Positions 34,161 through 41,261 of a stretch of DNA of 64,000 nt are shown here, piece after piece. The notes below the pieces were generated by a model. It made no database searches. It was given only the letters and a program-made list of their open reading frames with translations, and was not told the DNA's origin. A program made the position numbers and the translations under genes. This DNA is from an uncultured Bacteroidales bacterium (lineage in GTDB: Bacteria > Bacteroidota > Bacteroidia > Bacteroidales > Bacteroidaceae), in assembly GCA_949297215.1 (NCBI GenBank), contig CASFRV010000008.1:65588-129587 (forward strand). Reading direction: 5' to 3'. How positions within the stretch are numbered: position 1 is the stretch's first letter; each line of letters opens with the position of its first letter.

Positions 34161-35771
34161 TTAGCTCTCCGCAGGAAGAGCGAAACTGATTTGCTTCTCC
34201 GCCCCCGCAGTCACCAGCGCCGCCCAGTCATCCCTTTGCGCCTCCGTAATCTTCCGTCGGTCGTCGGGGTGGATGTAGATAACGTCCCCGCTCTTCGCCG
34301 CGTTAATCTTGTTCTCCAAGCGCTTGTAGCCATGCCACAGCACCCGCGTAAGGAACGGATACCCATCTTCACCGAACGACACAAGTTTAACGTTCTTTTC
34401 CTCGGCCAGCGTGCCCAGCGAGCCCCAGTCGTCCACCGTGCCGCCCGTCATCTTCCCGTACACGTCGGCGTGTACCGTGATAGTGATAGCATCCGTGTTC
34501 GCCGCGTTCGTGATAAGGTAGTTAATGCTGTCCCAGCTGAGCATCTTAATGTTCAAGGTAAAGCTCTGTTTCAGTGAGCGTAGTTTTACGCTCTCCAAGG
34601 TTGTTTGAACGCCGAAAGCGTTTCGCTGGTCAAACGGCGGATTTACGTAGCCCAGGTTGAAGTATCCTATAATAGCTATTACGCTGCAATCCGAACTCAT
34701 CCACCCCGCTTTTGGAAGAGCTATCGAGTTGTTAAGGTGCAGCACCTCCATATCGTTAAACGACGAGTTAATTAATTCGCTTTGTGACGAAAAGCCGCGC
34801 GTGAACAAGTTAGTCCTTACGCCTTCATAATACACCGACGTGTTTTTAGCCTGCGCGGAAACAGTATCCGAACTACCGCTGTTCGCTATCACCAGCATGT
34901 CCTCCCACGACAAGTCGGTAAGCCCGTTCATCTCGAACCATCCCGTCCGCTCGTTATACACCACGGGCGTTTTTACGTTTACATCGTTATCGAAGGTGTT
35001 CTGTATCTGTACACCTTGGCACGCGCACATCCTTTCCCTTTCGCTCCCCCCGCGTCGTCTCGGGTTGCCGTAGGGGTCGCTCTCGTAGAGCACGGCCCAG
35101 TGCAACGTCAGCGCCCCCGTCGTCGTCAGCTTCCTCACCTCCACCGTGTCGCCCCCTTCCAGCGCCACGGTGCGCGTACCCGGGTCAGCCGTCAGCTTGG
35201 CCACCACGCGCTCACCCGCCGAAACCTTGGTCAGCGGCACCATCACCTGCTCCGCGCTCTCCCCGTGCTTACCGCTCACGCCTATCTGCGCGTTCGCGTC
35301 ATCCGTCGTGTAGCACGCCACCAGCGTAAACCACCCGTGCCAAGGCACCAGCTCGTCCTTTTTCAGCCGAGACGTCAGCACGCTCACCGCCTCCGCACCC
35401 GCCGCAACGGGCTCACCCGTCCCCGCGTAGTCCGAAAGGAAGCTCTGCGACAGCCCCATCGCCGTCACGTCCCCCGTCAGACCCTCCGCCGAAGCCTTAG
35501 CCCCCTCCGCGGTCTGTTTTGCCGTGTCGGCGGTCGATTTGGCGGTAGAAGCCGTCTGCGAAGCCGTAGAAGCCGCCGCCTGAGCCGCCTCCGCGGTACT
35601 CTTCGCCGCCTGCGCATCTTTCACAGCTCCGTCCGCCGCCGTCTTGGCAGCCCCCGCCGTGCTGTTCGCCGTCTCAGCCGTGCGCTGGGCACCCTCCGCC
35701 GCCGTCTGAGCCGCACCCGCGGCCTCCTGAGCTGCATTCGCCGCCGTCTGAGCCTCCCCCGCCGTCTCCAC
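34161..35771 (-). CDS. Fibre-like protein, main reading frame (downstream of a frameshift)
   Basis: 536 residues from a GTG at 35771. Residues about 1-105 are alanine-rich heptad-like repeats (QTAANAAQEAAGAAQTAAEG and similar), a long coiled coil. The C-terminal 270 residues include LHLNNSIALPKAG, LESVKLRSLKQSF and MLSWDSINYLITNAANTDAI, resembling the leucine-rich ends of Bacteroidetes phage fibre proteins. Upstream, the same frame continues without stop through RNAAQAVETAG, where it meets the end of the 35674-35955 frame. One extra G in GGG (35791-35793) separates them. The original product was probably one protein of about 600 residues. Confidence 0.6.
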   Translation of the reverse strand: METAGEAQTAANAAQEAAGAAQTAAEGAQRTAETANSTAGAAKTAADGAVKDAQAAKSTAEAAQAAASTASQTASTAKSTADTAKQTAEGAKASAEGLTGDVTAMGLSQSFLSDYAGTGEPVAAGAEAVSVLTSRLKKDELVPWHGWFTLVACYTTDDANAQIGVSGKHGESAEQVMVPLTKVSAGERVVAKLTADPGTRTVALEGGDTVEVRKLTTTGALTLHWAVLYESDPYGNPRRRGGSERERMCACQGVQIQNTFDNDVNVKTPVVYNERTGWFEMNGLTDLSWEDMLVIANSGSSDTVSAQAKNTSVYYEGVRTNLFTRGFSSQSELINSSFNDMEVLHLNNSIALPKAGWMSSDCSVIAIIGYFNLGYVNPPFDQRNAFGVQTTLESVKLRSLKQSFTLNIKMLSWDSINYLITNAANTDAITITVHADVYGKMTGGTVDDWGSLGTLAEEKNVKLVSFGEDGYPFLTRVLWHGYKRLENKINAAKSGDVIYIHPDDRRKITEAQRDDWAALVTAGAEKQISFALPAES

Positions 35772-35955
35772 GGCCTGCGCAGCGTTCCTGCCCGCCGTAG
35801 TCGTTCACCGCGGCCTCGCGTATCTCCCTTTGCCGGGGCGTATCGCCGCCATAGCGCAGCGCCGTCCTCACCGTCCCCTCGCTCACGCCGAAGCGATCCG
35901 CGAGAGCCGTCACCGTGCCGTAGGGCACCAGAATTCTCTTCACTCGTACAGCCAT
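35674..35955 (-). CDS. HTH-like N-terminal fragment of the fibre gene, or separate small HTH protein
   Basis: Starts MAVRVKRILVPYGTVTALAD, with a helix-turn-helix-like FGVSEGTVRTALRYG and ...IREAAVNDYGG. After residue 55 this frame reads only a glycine-rich shadow of the coiled-coil frame. Removing one base at 35791-35793 joins YGG directly to RNAAQAVETAG in the main frame. Alternatively such short HTH proteins do exist alone in Bacteroidetes phages, and the fusion would be the abnormal state. Its start codon abuts a long linker repeat. Confidence 0.5.
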   Translation of the reverse strand: MAVRVKRILVPYGTVTALADRFGVSEGTVRTALRYGGDTPRQREIREAAVNDYGGQERCAGRGDGGGGSDGGECSSGGRGCGSDGGGGCPAHG

Positions 35956-36006
35956 AATTGCTAATTCTCAATTGCTAATTCTCAATTGTTAATTGTCAAT
36001 TCTCAA
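35953..36006. repeat. Longest linker repeat: five to six AATT(G/C)(T/C)(T/C)-type units
   Basis: Consecutive AATTGCT, AATTCTC, AATTGCT, AATTCTC, AATTGTT, AATTGTC and AATTCTC units. They end in the start codon of the fibre N-terminal frame (minus). Confidence 0.75.
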
Positions 36007-36008
36007 AA

Positions 36009-36147
36009 GTGCCCGTGCAGGGAGTCGAGCCCCGCGGCGCCGGTTCCGTCAGTCCGTCGCCTCACCGTCCCGGGCAGGATGGGCGCGCCCTGTTGCGATT
36101 TCAAAACCTATAAAAACACACGAACGAGGTAGATGTGGGGCGCGCCC
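36009..36147. other. tRNA-like degenerate structure and twin palindromes in a 230-base gene-free gap
   Basis: On the minus strand 36077-36009 has a six-pair acceptor-like stem (GTGCCCG against CGGGCAG) and a T-arm-like GGGGCTCGACTCCC, but no sound anticodon arm. Two copies of the palindrome GGGCGCGCCC lie at 36081-36090 and 36138-36147. No gene is seen between 36006 and 36237. Confidence 0.3.
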
Positions 36148-36237
36148 GCGGTCTAAGTAATTCAACCTGTCTATCCTATAGCCTCCGCAGCCGCTGCTGC
36201 GTCGGAACCTTCACCCTCACGGGCTACTCGTCTCTTC

Positions 36238-36723
36238 TCACCTTCCTCCCGTCACGTCCTCCACCGTCAGCCCCATCGGGCCACACTCCACGGGCAGCTC
36301 CGCCAGCACCGCGTCGCGTTCCTCCTTCGTCAGCGGGTAGCCCCGTTCCAGCGCCACGCGCGCCGTCAGCAGGGGGCCCACAATCTGCAGCGTCGCCTCG
36401 CGCATCTCCCGCGAGTTAAACTTCTCCGCATACCGCAGCATCAGCTCCGCCGCCGCACCCAGGTGTCTGCGGCTGTACGTCTCCGTGGCGAGGCGCTTGT
36501 TATAGTTCATCTCCGACGTGTCGGCCACCTTCCGCATCCACTCCCGCGGAGCTATCGCCTTGCCGCCGTCAAACCCGTCGCTCACCAGGGCCGACGCCTT
36601 CACGTCGGCGCAAAACGCCGCCTTATCCATCTCCCCGGCTCCGAGGTAGAGCTTTTCAAACACATACCAGTCCTCGTTTGTCGCCTTGCAGCCGGTCAGG
36701 CTCTCAAACTCTTCCTTAATCAT
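36238..36723 (-). CDS. Phage hypothetical protein
   Basis: 161 residues from ATG 36723 (MIKEEFESLTGCKATNEDWY). Predominantly helical and acidic, with DKAAFCADVKASALVSDGFD, AAELMLRYAEKF and YPLTKEERDAVLAELP. The opening 'EEFxxLTGxxxTxxxxxxxxxLYLxAGxxDKxxFC' is a pattern I have seen in Bacteroidetes phage proteins of unknown role. It is the first minus-strand gene after the repressor and is driven by a promoter overlapping the putative operators, so it may be the first gene expressed on induction. The longer frame from 36852 runs through the promoter. Confidence 0.55.
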   Translation of the reverse strand: MIKEEFESLTGCKATNEDWYVFEKLYLGAGEMDKAAFCADVKASALVSDGFDGGKAIAPREWMRKVADTSEMNYNKRLATETYSRRHLGAAAELMLRYAEKFNSREMREATLQIVGPLLTARVALERGYPLTKEERDAVLAELPVECGPMGLTVEDVTGGR

Positions 36724-36762
36724 GGTCTCAGTTTTTTTATTTGTTAAATCCTTTCCATTAAA

Positions 36763-36793
36763 CGTCCGCAAGCGTCCGTTCTTTGTATCTTTA
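36763..36793 (+). promoter_or_regulatory. CGTCCG-N4-CGTCCG element and -7 box upstream of the repressor
   Basis: CGTCCG (36763-36768), CAAG, CGTCCG (36773-36778), seven bases, TATCTTTA (36786-36793). Plus orientation, 134 bases before the repressor ATG. Identical geometry to 31378 and 32506. Confidence 0.6.
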
Positions 36794-36838
36794 CCGCTTG
36801 GCAATCCACCAACGGATGCCTTAACGGTTCCGACGGTG

Positions 36839-36891
36839 CAAATGTAGGGCAAAATCTAATAACGCGCAAATAAATAGGGCAAAATCTATTA
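36839..36891 (-). promoter_or_regulatory. Divergent promoter with twin operator-like repeats
   Basis: On the minus strand, TTTG, 20 bases and TACATTTG (36839-36846) serve the 161-residue gene. TAGGGCAAAATCTA(A/T)TA occurs at 36845-36861 and 36875-36891, 30 bp apart and on the same face. They are likely binding sites of the S24 repressor. Confidence 0.65.
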
Positions 36892-36926
36892 GTTAAGCAT
36901 GTTAAAATTCATAACTCTTTGAATAT

Positions 36927-37574
36927 ATGGAAGTTAAAGAGCGACTAACCCAATTTATCACGCACCTAGGCATCCCTACTCGGAGTTTTGAGAGGCGCAT
37001 AGGGGCTGCTAACGGGTACATTAATTCAATGCGAAAAGGGATAAGTCTGGCTAAGTTAGAGCGTATTCTACGCGAATACCCCGAACTTTCCCGCGATTGG
37101 CTTCTCACGGGCGAGGGCGAAATGCTCACACCCGTCACGGGTGGGCCCCAACCCGCTGGGCCGTCCGCGGAGCCCGTTGAGACGCGGCCCGTCATCCCCT
37201 ACAACGCCGCGGCGGGTCTCCTCTCCGGCGACGTCCCCGGCGTCACCCTCACCCAGTGCGAGCAGCGCCCCCTCGTCCGCCAGTTCCCGCCCTACGCCTT
37301 CTCCATCATCGCCCGAGGCGACTCCATGCTCCCCGTCATCGAGAGCGGCGACGAGCTCGCCTGCCAGCCCCTCCCCTCCGGCGCCTTCATCGAGTGGGGC
37401 CGCTGCTACGTCCTCGACACCGCCCAGGGCATCATCGTCAAGCGCCTCTACGAAGGCGCCGACGGCACCCTCCTCTGCCGCTCCTACAACGCCGACTACC
37501 CCGACTTCACCCTCCCAAAAACCGACGTCCGTACCATCTGCCGCATCGTCGGCCTCATCCGCACAAACATTTAA
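36927..37574 (+). CDS. S24/LexA-like phage repressor
   Basis: 215 residues. N-terminal DNA-binding helices (MEVKERLTQFITHLGI, FERRIGAANGYINSM) are followed by a linker. The C-terminal peptidase S24 domain has catalytic Ser in IIARGDSMLPVIESGD and Lys in GIIVKRLY, and an Ala-Gly bond in YNAAAGLL is the likely self-cleavage site. RecA-stimulated cleavage would relieve repression, as in lambda CI. The N-terminal domain resembles the short CI-type domain used with S24 in Bacteroidetes phages. Twin operator-like repeats lie just upstream. It is the last gene before attR. Confidence 0.88.
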   Translation: MEVKERLTQFITHLGIPTRSFERRIGAANGYINSMRKGISLAKLERILREYPELSRDWLLTGEGEMLTPVTGGPQPAGPSAEPVETRPVIPYNAAAGLLSGDVPGVTLTQCEQRPLVRQFPPYAFSIIARGDSMLPVIESGDELACQPLPSGAFIEWGRCYVLDTAQGIIVKRLYEGADGTLLCRSYNADYPDFTLPKTDVRTICRIVGLIRTNI

Positions 37575-37576
37575 AA

Positions 37577-37585
37577 AAGTGATAC
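37577..37585 (+). repeat. AAGTGATAC, candidate right-hand integrase arm site
   Basis: Matches the first nine bases of the tandem units at 25104-25125. It lies 54 bases inside attR. Confidence 0.45.
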
Positions 37586-37638
37586 GCCCCAAAACAAGAA
37601 CCCCCTAACTTTCAGCAAACCAGCCTAATCGCGCCGAG

Positions 37639-37651
37639 CCTGCGGAATCAC
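37639..37651 (+). repeat. attR core
   Basis: CCTGCGGAATCAC, identical to 24944-24956. It marks the right boundary of the element. Confidence 0.88.
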
Positions 37652-37674
37652 TGAGTTTATTAGTTTACCCCCTG

Positions 37675-37705
37675 CATCCCCGACCGCCCTGCGCTGTCGG
37701 GGATG
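37675..37705 (+). terminator. Terminator right of the element, probably originally that of tRNA-Arg
   Basis: CATCCCCGAC (37675-37684) pairs with GTCGGGGATG (37696-37705), followed by TTGCTTTT. Confidence 0.65.
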
Positions 37706-37804
37706 TTGCTTTTCGTACCGCCGTGTCCGGGCGTCTTCGGGCAGGGGCGGGCCTTGGGGCAAAGGCGTCGCGCGGGCTGCCGCGGATGCTTACACCTGTT
37801 ATAT

Positions 37805-40800
37805 ATGGAAATTCAAGACATCTTACCGCTCTATGCCGCCCACCCCGGCGTGGGAGCCTTGGCCGAACTGGTGCGCCGCGGCTCGCCGATGCACGTGGGC
37901 TGCCGCGGGCTGAACGGCTCGGCCACGGCTGTGGCTTTTGCTGCCCTGGCGCTGCGGCCCGACACGGAGCGCACGTTTCTCTGCGTCATGGGCGACGAGG
38001 AAGAGGCCGGTTATTTTTATCACGACCTGAGCCGCCTGCGGGGCGAAGAGGAGGTGCTGTTCTTCCCCTCGTCGTTCCGCCGGGCTGTCAAGTATGCGCA
38101 GCGCGATGCCGGCAGCGAAATCCTGCGCACTGAGGTGCTCGGACGCCTCAGTGGGAAGTGTGCGGGCCGGCGCCTCTACATCGTGACCTATCCCGCCGCT
38201 CTGGCCGAGCGCGTGCCGCCGCAGAAACGGCTCAACGAGCGCTATGTGCGCCTGGGCCGCGGGGAGAGCCACGACCTGACGCAGCTGGAAAAAACGTTGC
38301 TCGGCTTGGGCTTCCGCCGCCGCGACTACGTGTACGAGCCCGGCGAGTTTGCCGTGCGCGGCAGCATCCTCGACGTGTTTTCCTATGCCGCGGAACAGCC
38401 TTTCCGCCTCGATTTCTTCGGCGACGAGATTGACAGCATCCGCACGTTCGAGGTCGACACGCAGCTCTCCCGCGAAACGCGCGACGAGGCCCTCGTGGCG
38501 GCCGAGCCCACGCCGGGGGCCGACGGCCCCGTGCCCGTGACAGATCTGTTGCCGGCCGGCACGTGCCTCCTGACGCGCGACGTGGCCTATGTGTGCGACG
38601 CCGTGGAGCGCATCTACGCCGAGGGCTTTGCCCGCCAGGCCGAGGCCGAGCAGGACGATGCCGGCGGCACGCCCCTTGTGCGCGAGGGGCTGCTCGTCGG
38701 CGGCGAGCTGCTGCGCAGCGGCCTCGACCTGCTGCAACGCTTCGAAACGGGAGCCGTGCCCGCCGGGCAGGCCGAGGCCGTCGTCGGCTTTGAAACGACG
38801 GCGCAGCCGGCTTTTCACAAAAACTTCGACCTCGTGGCCGACGAGATGCGGCGGCTCGCCGCCGAGGGCTACCGCCTGCACATCCTGGCCGACAGCACCA
38901 AGCAGCACGAGCGGCTGGCCGACATTTTCCACGAGACGGGTCGCGGCGTCAGTTTCGCAGCCGTCCACGGCACGCTCCACGGCGGCTTCAGCGACGCCAC
39001 GCTGCGGCTCACGTTCTTCACCGACCACCAGATTTTCGACCGCTTCCACAAGTATAACCTGCGCAGCGAGAAGGCGCGTGGCGGCAAGATGGCCCTCACG
39101 CTCAAAGAGCTGATGCAGTTTGAACCGGGCGACTACGTCGTGCATGCCGACCACGGCATCGGGCGCTTCGCCGGGCTGGTGCGCGTGGCCGGGGCCGACG
39201 GGCGGCCTCAGGAGATGATAAAACTCACGTACCAGAACGACGACGCCGTCTTCGTCTCCATCCACTCGCTCCACAAGGTGAGCAAATACAAGGGCCGCGA
39301 GGGCGAGGCGCCCCGCCTGTCGCGCCTGGGAACGGGGGCCTGGGAAAAGCTCAAAGAGCGCACGAAGAAAAAAATCAAGGACATCGCGCGCGACCTCATC
39401 CGTCTCTACGCCCGGCGCCGCGAGGAACGTGGCTTTGCCTTCAGCCCCGACACCTTCCTGCAACACGAGCTGGAAGCAGGCTTCGCCTACGAGGACACCC
39501 CCGACCAGCTGCGCGTCACACAGGAGGTGAAAGCCGACATGGAGAGCCCCCGCCCGATGGACCGTCTCGTCTGCGGCGACGTGGGCTTCGGGAAAACGGA
39601 GATTGCCGTGCGCGCCGCCTTCAAAGCCGCCTGCGACAACAAGCAGGTGGCCGTCATGGTGCCCACCACCGTCCTGGCGCTGCAACACTACAAGACCTTC
39701 GCCTCGCGCCTGCGCGACTTTCCCGTGCGCGTCGACTACCTGAGCCGCGCACGCTCCGCCGCACAGACGCGCGCCGTACTGAAAGACCTGGCCGACGGGC
39801 AGGTGAACATCGTCATCGGCACGCAAAAGCTCATTGGCAAGTCGGTGAAGTTTCACGACCTGGGGCTGCTCATCATCGACGAGGAGCAAAAGTTTGGCGT
39901 GGCCGTCAAGGAAAAGCTGCGGCAGATGAAGGTAAACGTCGATACGCTCACCATGTCGGCCACGCCTATCCCGCGGACGCTCCAATTCTCCTTGATGGGC
40001 GCGCGCGACTTCTCCGTCATACAGACACCTCCCCCCAACCGCCGCCCCATCCAGACGGAAGTGCACACCTTCGGCCACGAAATCATCGCCGACGCCGTCA
40101 ACTTCGAGATGAGCCGCAACGGGCAGACCTTCATCGTGACCCACCGCGTGGCCGCCCTCGGCGGACTGAAAACGCTCGTCGAGAAATACGTGCCCGACGC
40201 CCGCGTGGCCGTGGGCCACGGCCAGATGCCGCCCGAAGCGCTCGAAAAAATCGTCACAGGCTTCATCAACTACGACTACGACGTCCTCATATCCACCACC
40301 ATCGTGGAGAACGGCGTCGACATCCCCAACGCCAACACCATCATCGTCGACGGAGCCCACCATTTCGGCCTCTCCGACCTGCACCAAATGCGCGGCCGCG
40401 TGGGACGCAGCAACCGCAAGGCTTTCTGCTACCTGCTGGCGCCGCCGCCCGCCTCGCTCTCCGACGATGCCCGCCGACGGCTCGAAGCCATCGAGAACTT
40501 CAGCGGACTGGGCAGCGGCATACACATCGCCATGCAAGACCTCGACATACGCGGCGCGGGCAACCTGCTCGGAGCCGAGCAGAGCGGCTTCATTGCCGAC
40601 CTGGGCTACGAAACTTACCGCAAGATACTGGCCGAGGCCGTCGCCGAACTGAAGAACGACGAGTTTGCCGACCTCTATGCCGGGGAAATCAAGCAGGGCG
40701 AGGCCGGCGGCGAAGCCTTTGTGGACGACTGCGCCGTCGAATGCGACCTCGACGCCTTCTTCCCCGAAACCTACGTGCCGGGCAGCAGCGAGCGCATGCT

Positions 40801-41188
40801 CCTCTACCGCGAGCTCGACGGCCTGAGCTCCGAGGAGCAGATCGCCGCCTTCCGCACCCGCATGGAGGACCGCTTCGGCCCGCTGCCGCCCGAGGGCGAG
40901 GAGCTGCTGCGCATCGTCAGCCTGCGCCGGCTGGGGCGCAGCCTTGGCGCCGAGCGCATCACCCTCAAGCGCGGACGGCTCACGCTCTATTTTGTGGCCA
41001 ACGCCGACAGCCCGTTCTACGCCAGCAGCGTCTTCGACCGCGTCATCGCCTACGCCACGGCCCACTACCACCGCTGCGAGCTGGCCGAAACGGGCGGCAA
41101 GCGGCGCATGACGCTGCGCGAGGTGCCCTCGGTGGCCGCCGCCTGCGCCGTGCTCGGCGAAATACGCGAAACGCCGCCGGCCGCATAG
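37805..41188 (+). CDS. mfd: Transcription-repair coupling factor
   Basis: 1127 residues from ATG 37805 (MEIQDILPLYAAHPG). UvrB-like N-terminal modules, then the RNA-polymerase-interacting domain (FEPGDYVVHADHGIGRFAGL), then the RecG-like translocase with Walker A CGDVGFGKTE, the helicase box LIIDEEQKFGV and QMRGRVGRSNRKAFCYLL, and a C-terminal TRCF domain. It displaces stalled RNA polymerase and recruits UvrA. The frame is open upstream to 37703, but that part overlaps a hairpin. The AT motif ACACCTGTTATATATGG (37792-37808) contains the start codon. Confidence 0.95.
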   Translation: MEIQDILPLYAAHPGVGALAELVRRGSPMHVGCRGLNGSATAVAFAALALRPDTERTFLCVMGDEEEAGYFYHDLSRLRGEEEVLFFPSSFRRAVKYAQRDAGSEILRTEVLGRLSGKCAGRRLYIVTYPAALAERVPPQKRLNERYVRLGRGESHDLTQLEKTLLGLGFRRRDYVYEPGEFAVRGSILDVFSYAAEQPFRLDFFGDEIDSIRTFEVDTQLSRETRDEALVAAEPTPGADGPVPVTDLLPAGTCLLTRDVAYVCDAVERIYAEGFARQAEAEQDDAGGTPLVREGLLVGGELLRSGLDLLQRFETGAVPAGQAEAVVGFETTAQPAFHKNFDLVADEMRRLAAEGYRLHILADSTKQHERLADIFHETGRGVSFAAVHGTLHGGFSDATLRLTFFTDHQIFDRFHKYNLRSEKARGGKMALTLKELMQFEPGDYVVHADHGIGRFAGLVRVAGADGRPQEMIKLTYQNDDAVFVSIHSLHKVSKYKGREGEAPRLSRLGTGAWEKLKERTKKKIKDIARDLIRLYARRREERGFAFSPDTFLQHELEAGFAYEDTPDQLRVTQEVKADMESPRPMDRLVCGDVGFGKTEIAVRAAFKAACDNKQVAVMVPTTVLALQHYKTFASRLRDFPVRVDYLSRARSAAQTRAVLKDLADGQVNIVIGTQKLIGKSVKFHDLGLLIIDEEQKFGVAVKEKLRQMKVNVDTLTMSATPIPRTLQFSLMGARDFSVIQTPPPNRRPIQTEVHTFGHEIIADAVNFEMSRNGQTFIVTHRVAALGGLKTLVEKYVPDARVAVGHGQMPPEALEKIVTGFINYDYDVLISTTIVENGVDIPNANTIIVDGAHHFGLSDLHQMRGRVGRSNRKAFCYLLAPPPASLSDDARRRLEAIENFSGLGSGIHIAMQDLDIRGAGNLLGAEQSGFIADLGYETYRKILAEAVAELKNDEFADLYAGEIKQGEAGGEAFVDDCAVECDLDAFFPETYVPGSSERMLLYRELDGLSSEEQIAAFRTRMEDRFGPLPPEGEELLRIVSLRRLGRSLGAERITLKRGRLTLYFVANADSPFYASSVFDRVIAYATAHYHRCELAETGGKRRMTLREVPSVAAACAVLGEIRETPPAA

Positions 41189-41261
41189 GCGTATTCCCAT
41201 TTTTTGCGTATCTTCGCCCACGACAAGCACAGACGTCTCACCCCTTAACACCCCACAAACC

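Larger units (their letters stand above)
24944..37651. mobile_element. 12.7-kb phage-like integrated element in tRNA-Arg
   Basis: A 13-bp direct repeat CCTGCGGAATCAC marks both ends (24944-24956 in the tRNA 3' end, and 37639-37651). A tyrosine integrase gene sits just inside the left end and an S24 repressor gene just inside the right end. The interior carries small regulators, a large tail-associated protein, an adsorption or fibre gene with a frameshift, a carbohydrate-binding-like protein, holin, M15 endopeptidase, a spanin-like lipoprotein, two plus-strand toxin-antitoxin copies and a Cas12a-repeat-like RNA. I find no terminase, portal, capsid, tape measure, tail tube or replication gene. 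It may be a decayed prophage, a satellite or a domesticated island. Confidence 0.88.

Noticed and set aside
34161-35955. Diversity-generating retroelement acting on the fibre gene
   Set aside because: No reverse transcriptase and no template/variable repeat pair was found in the element.
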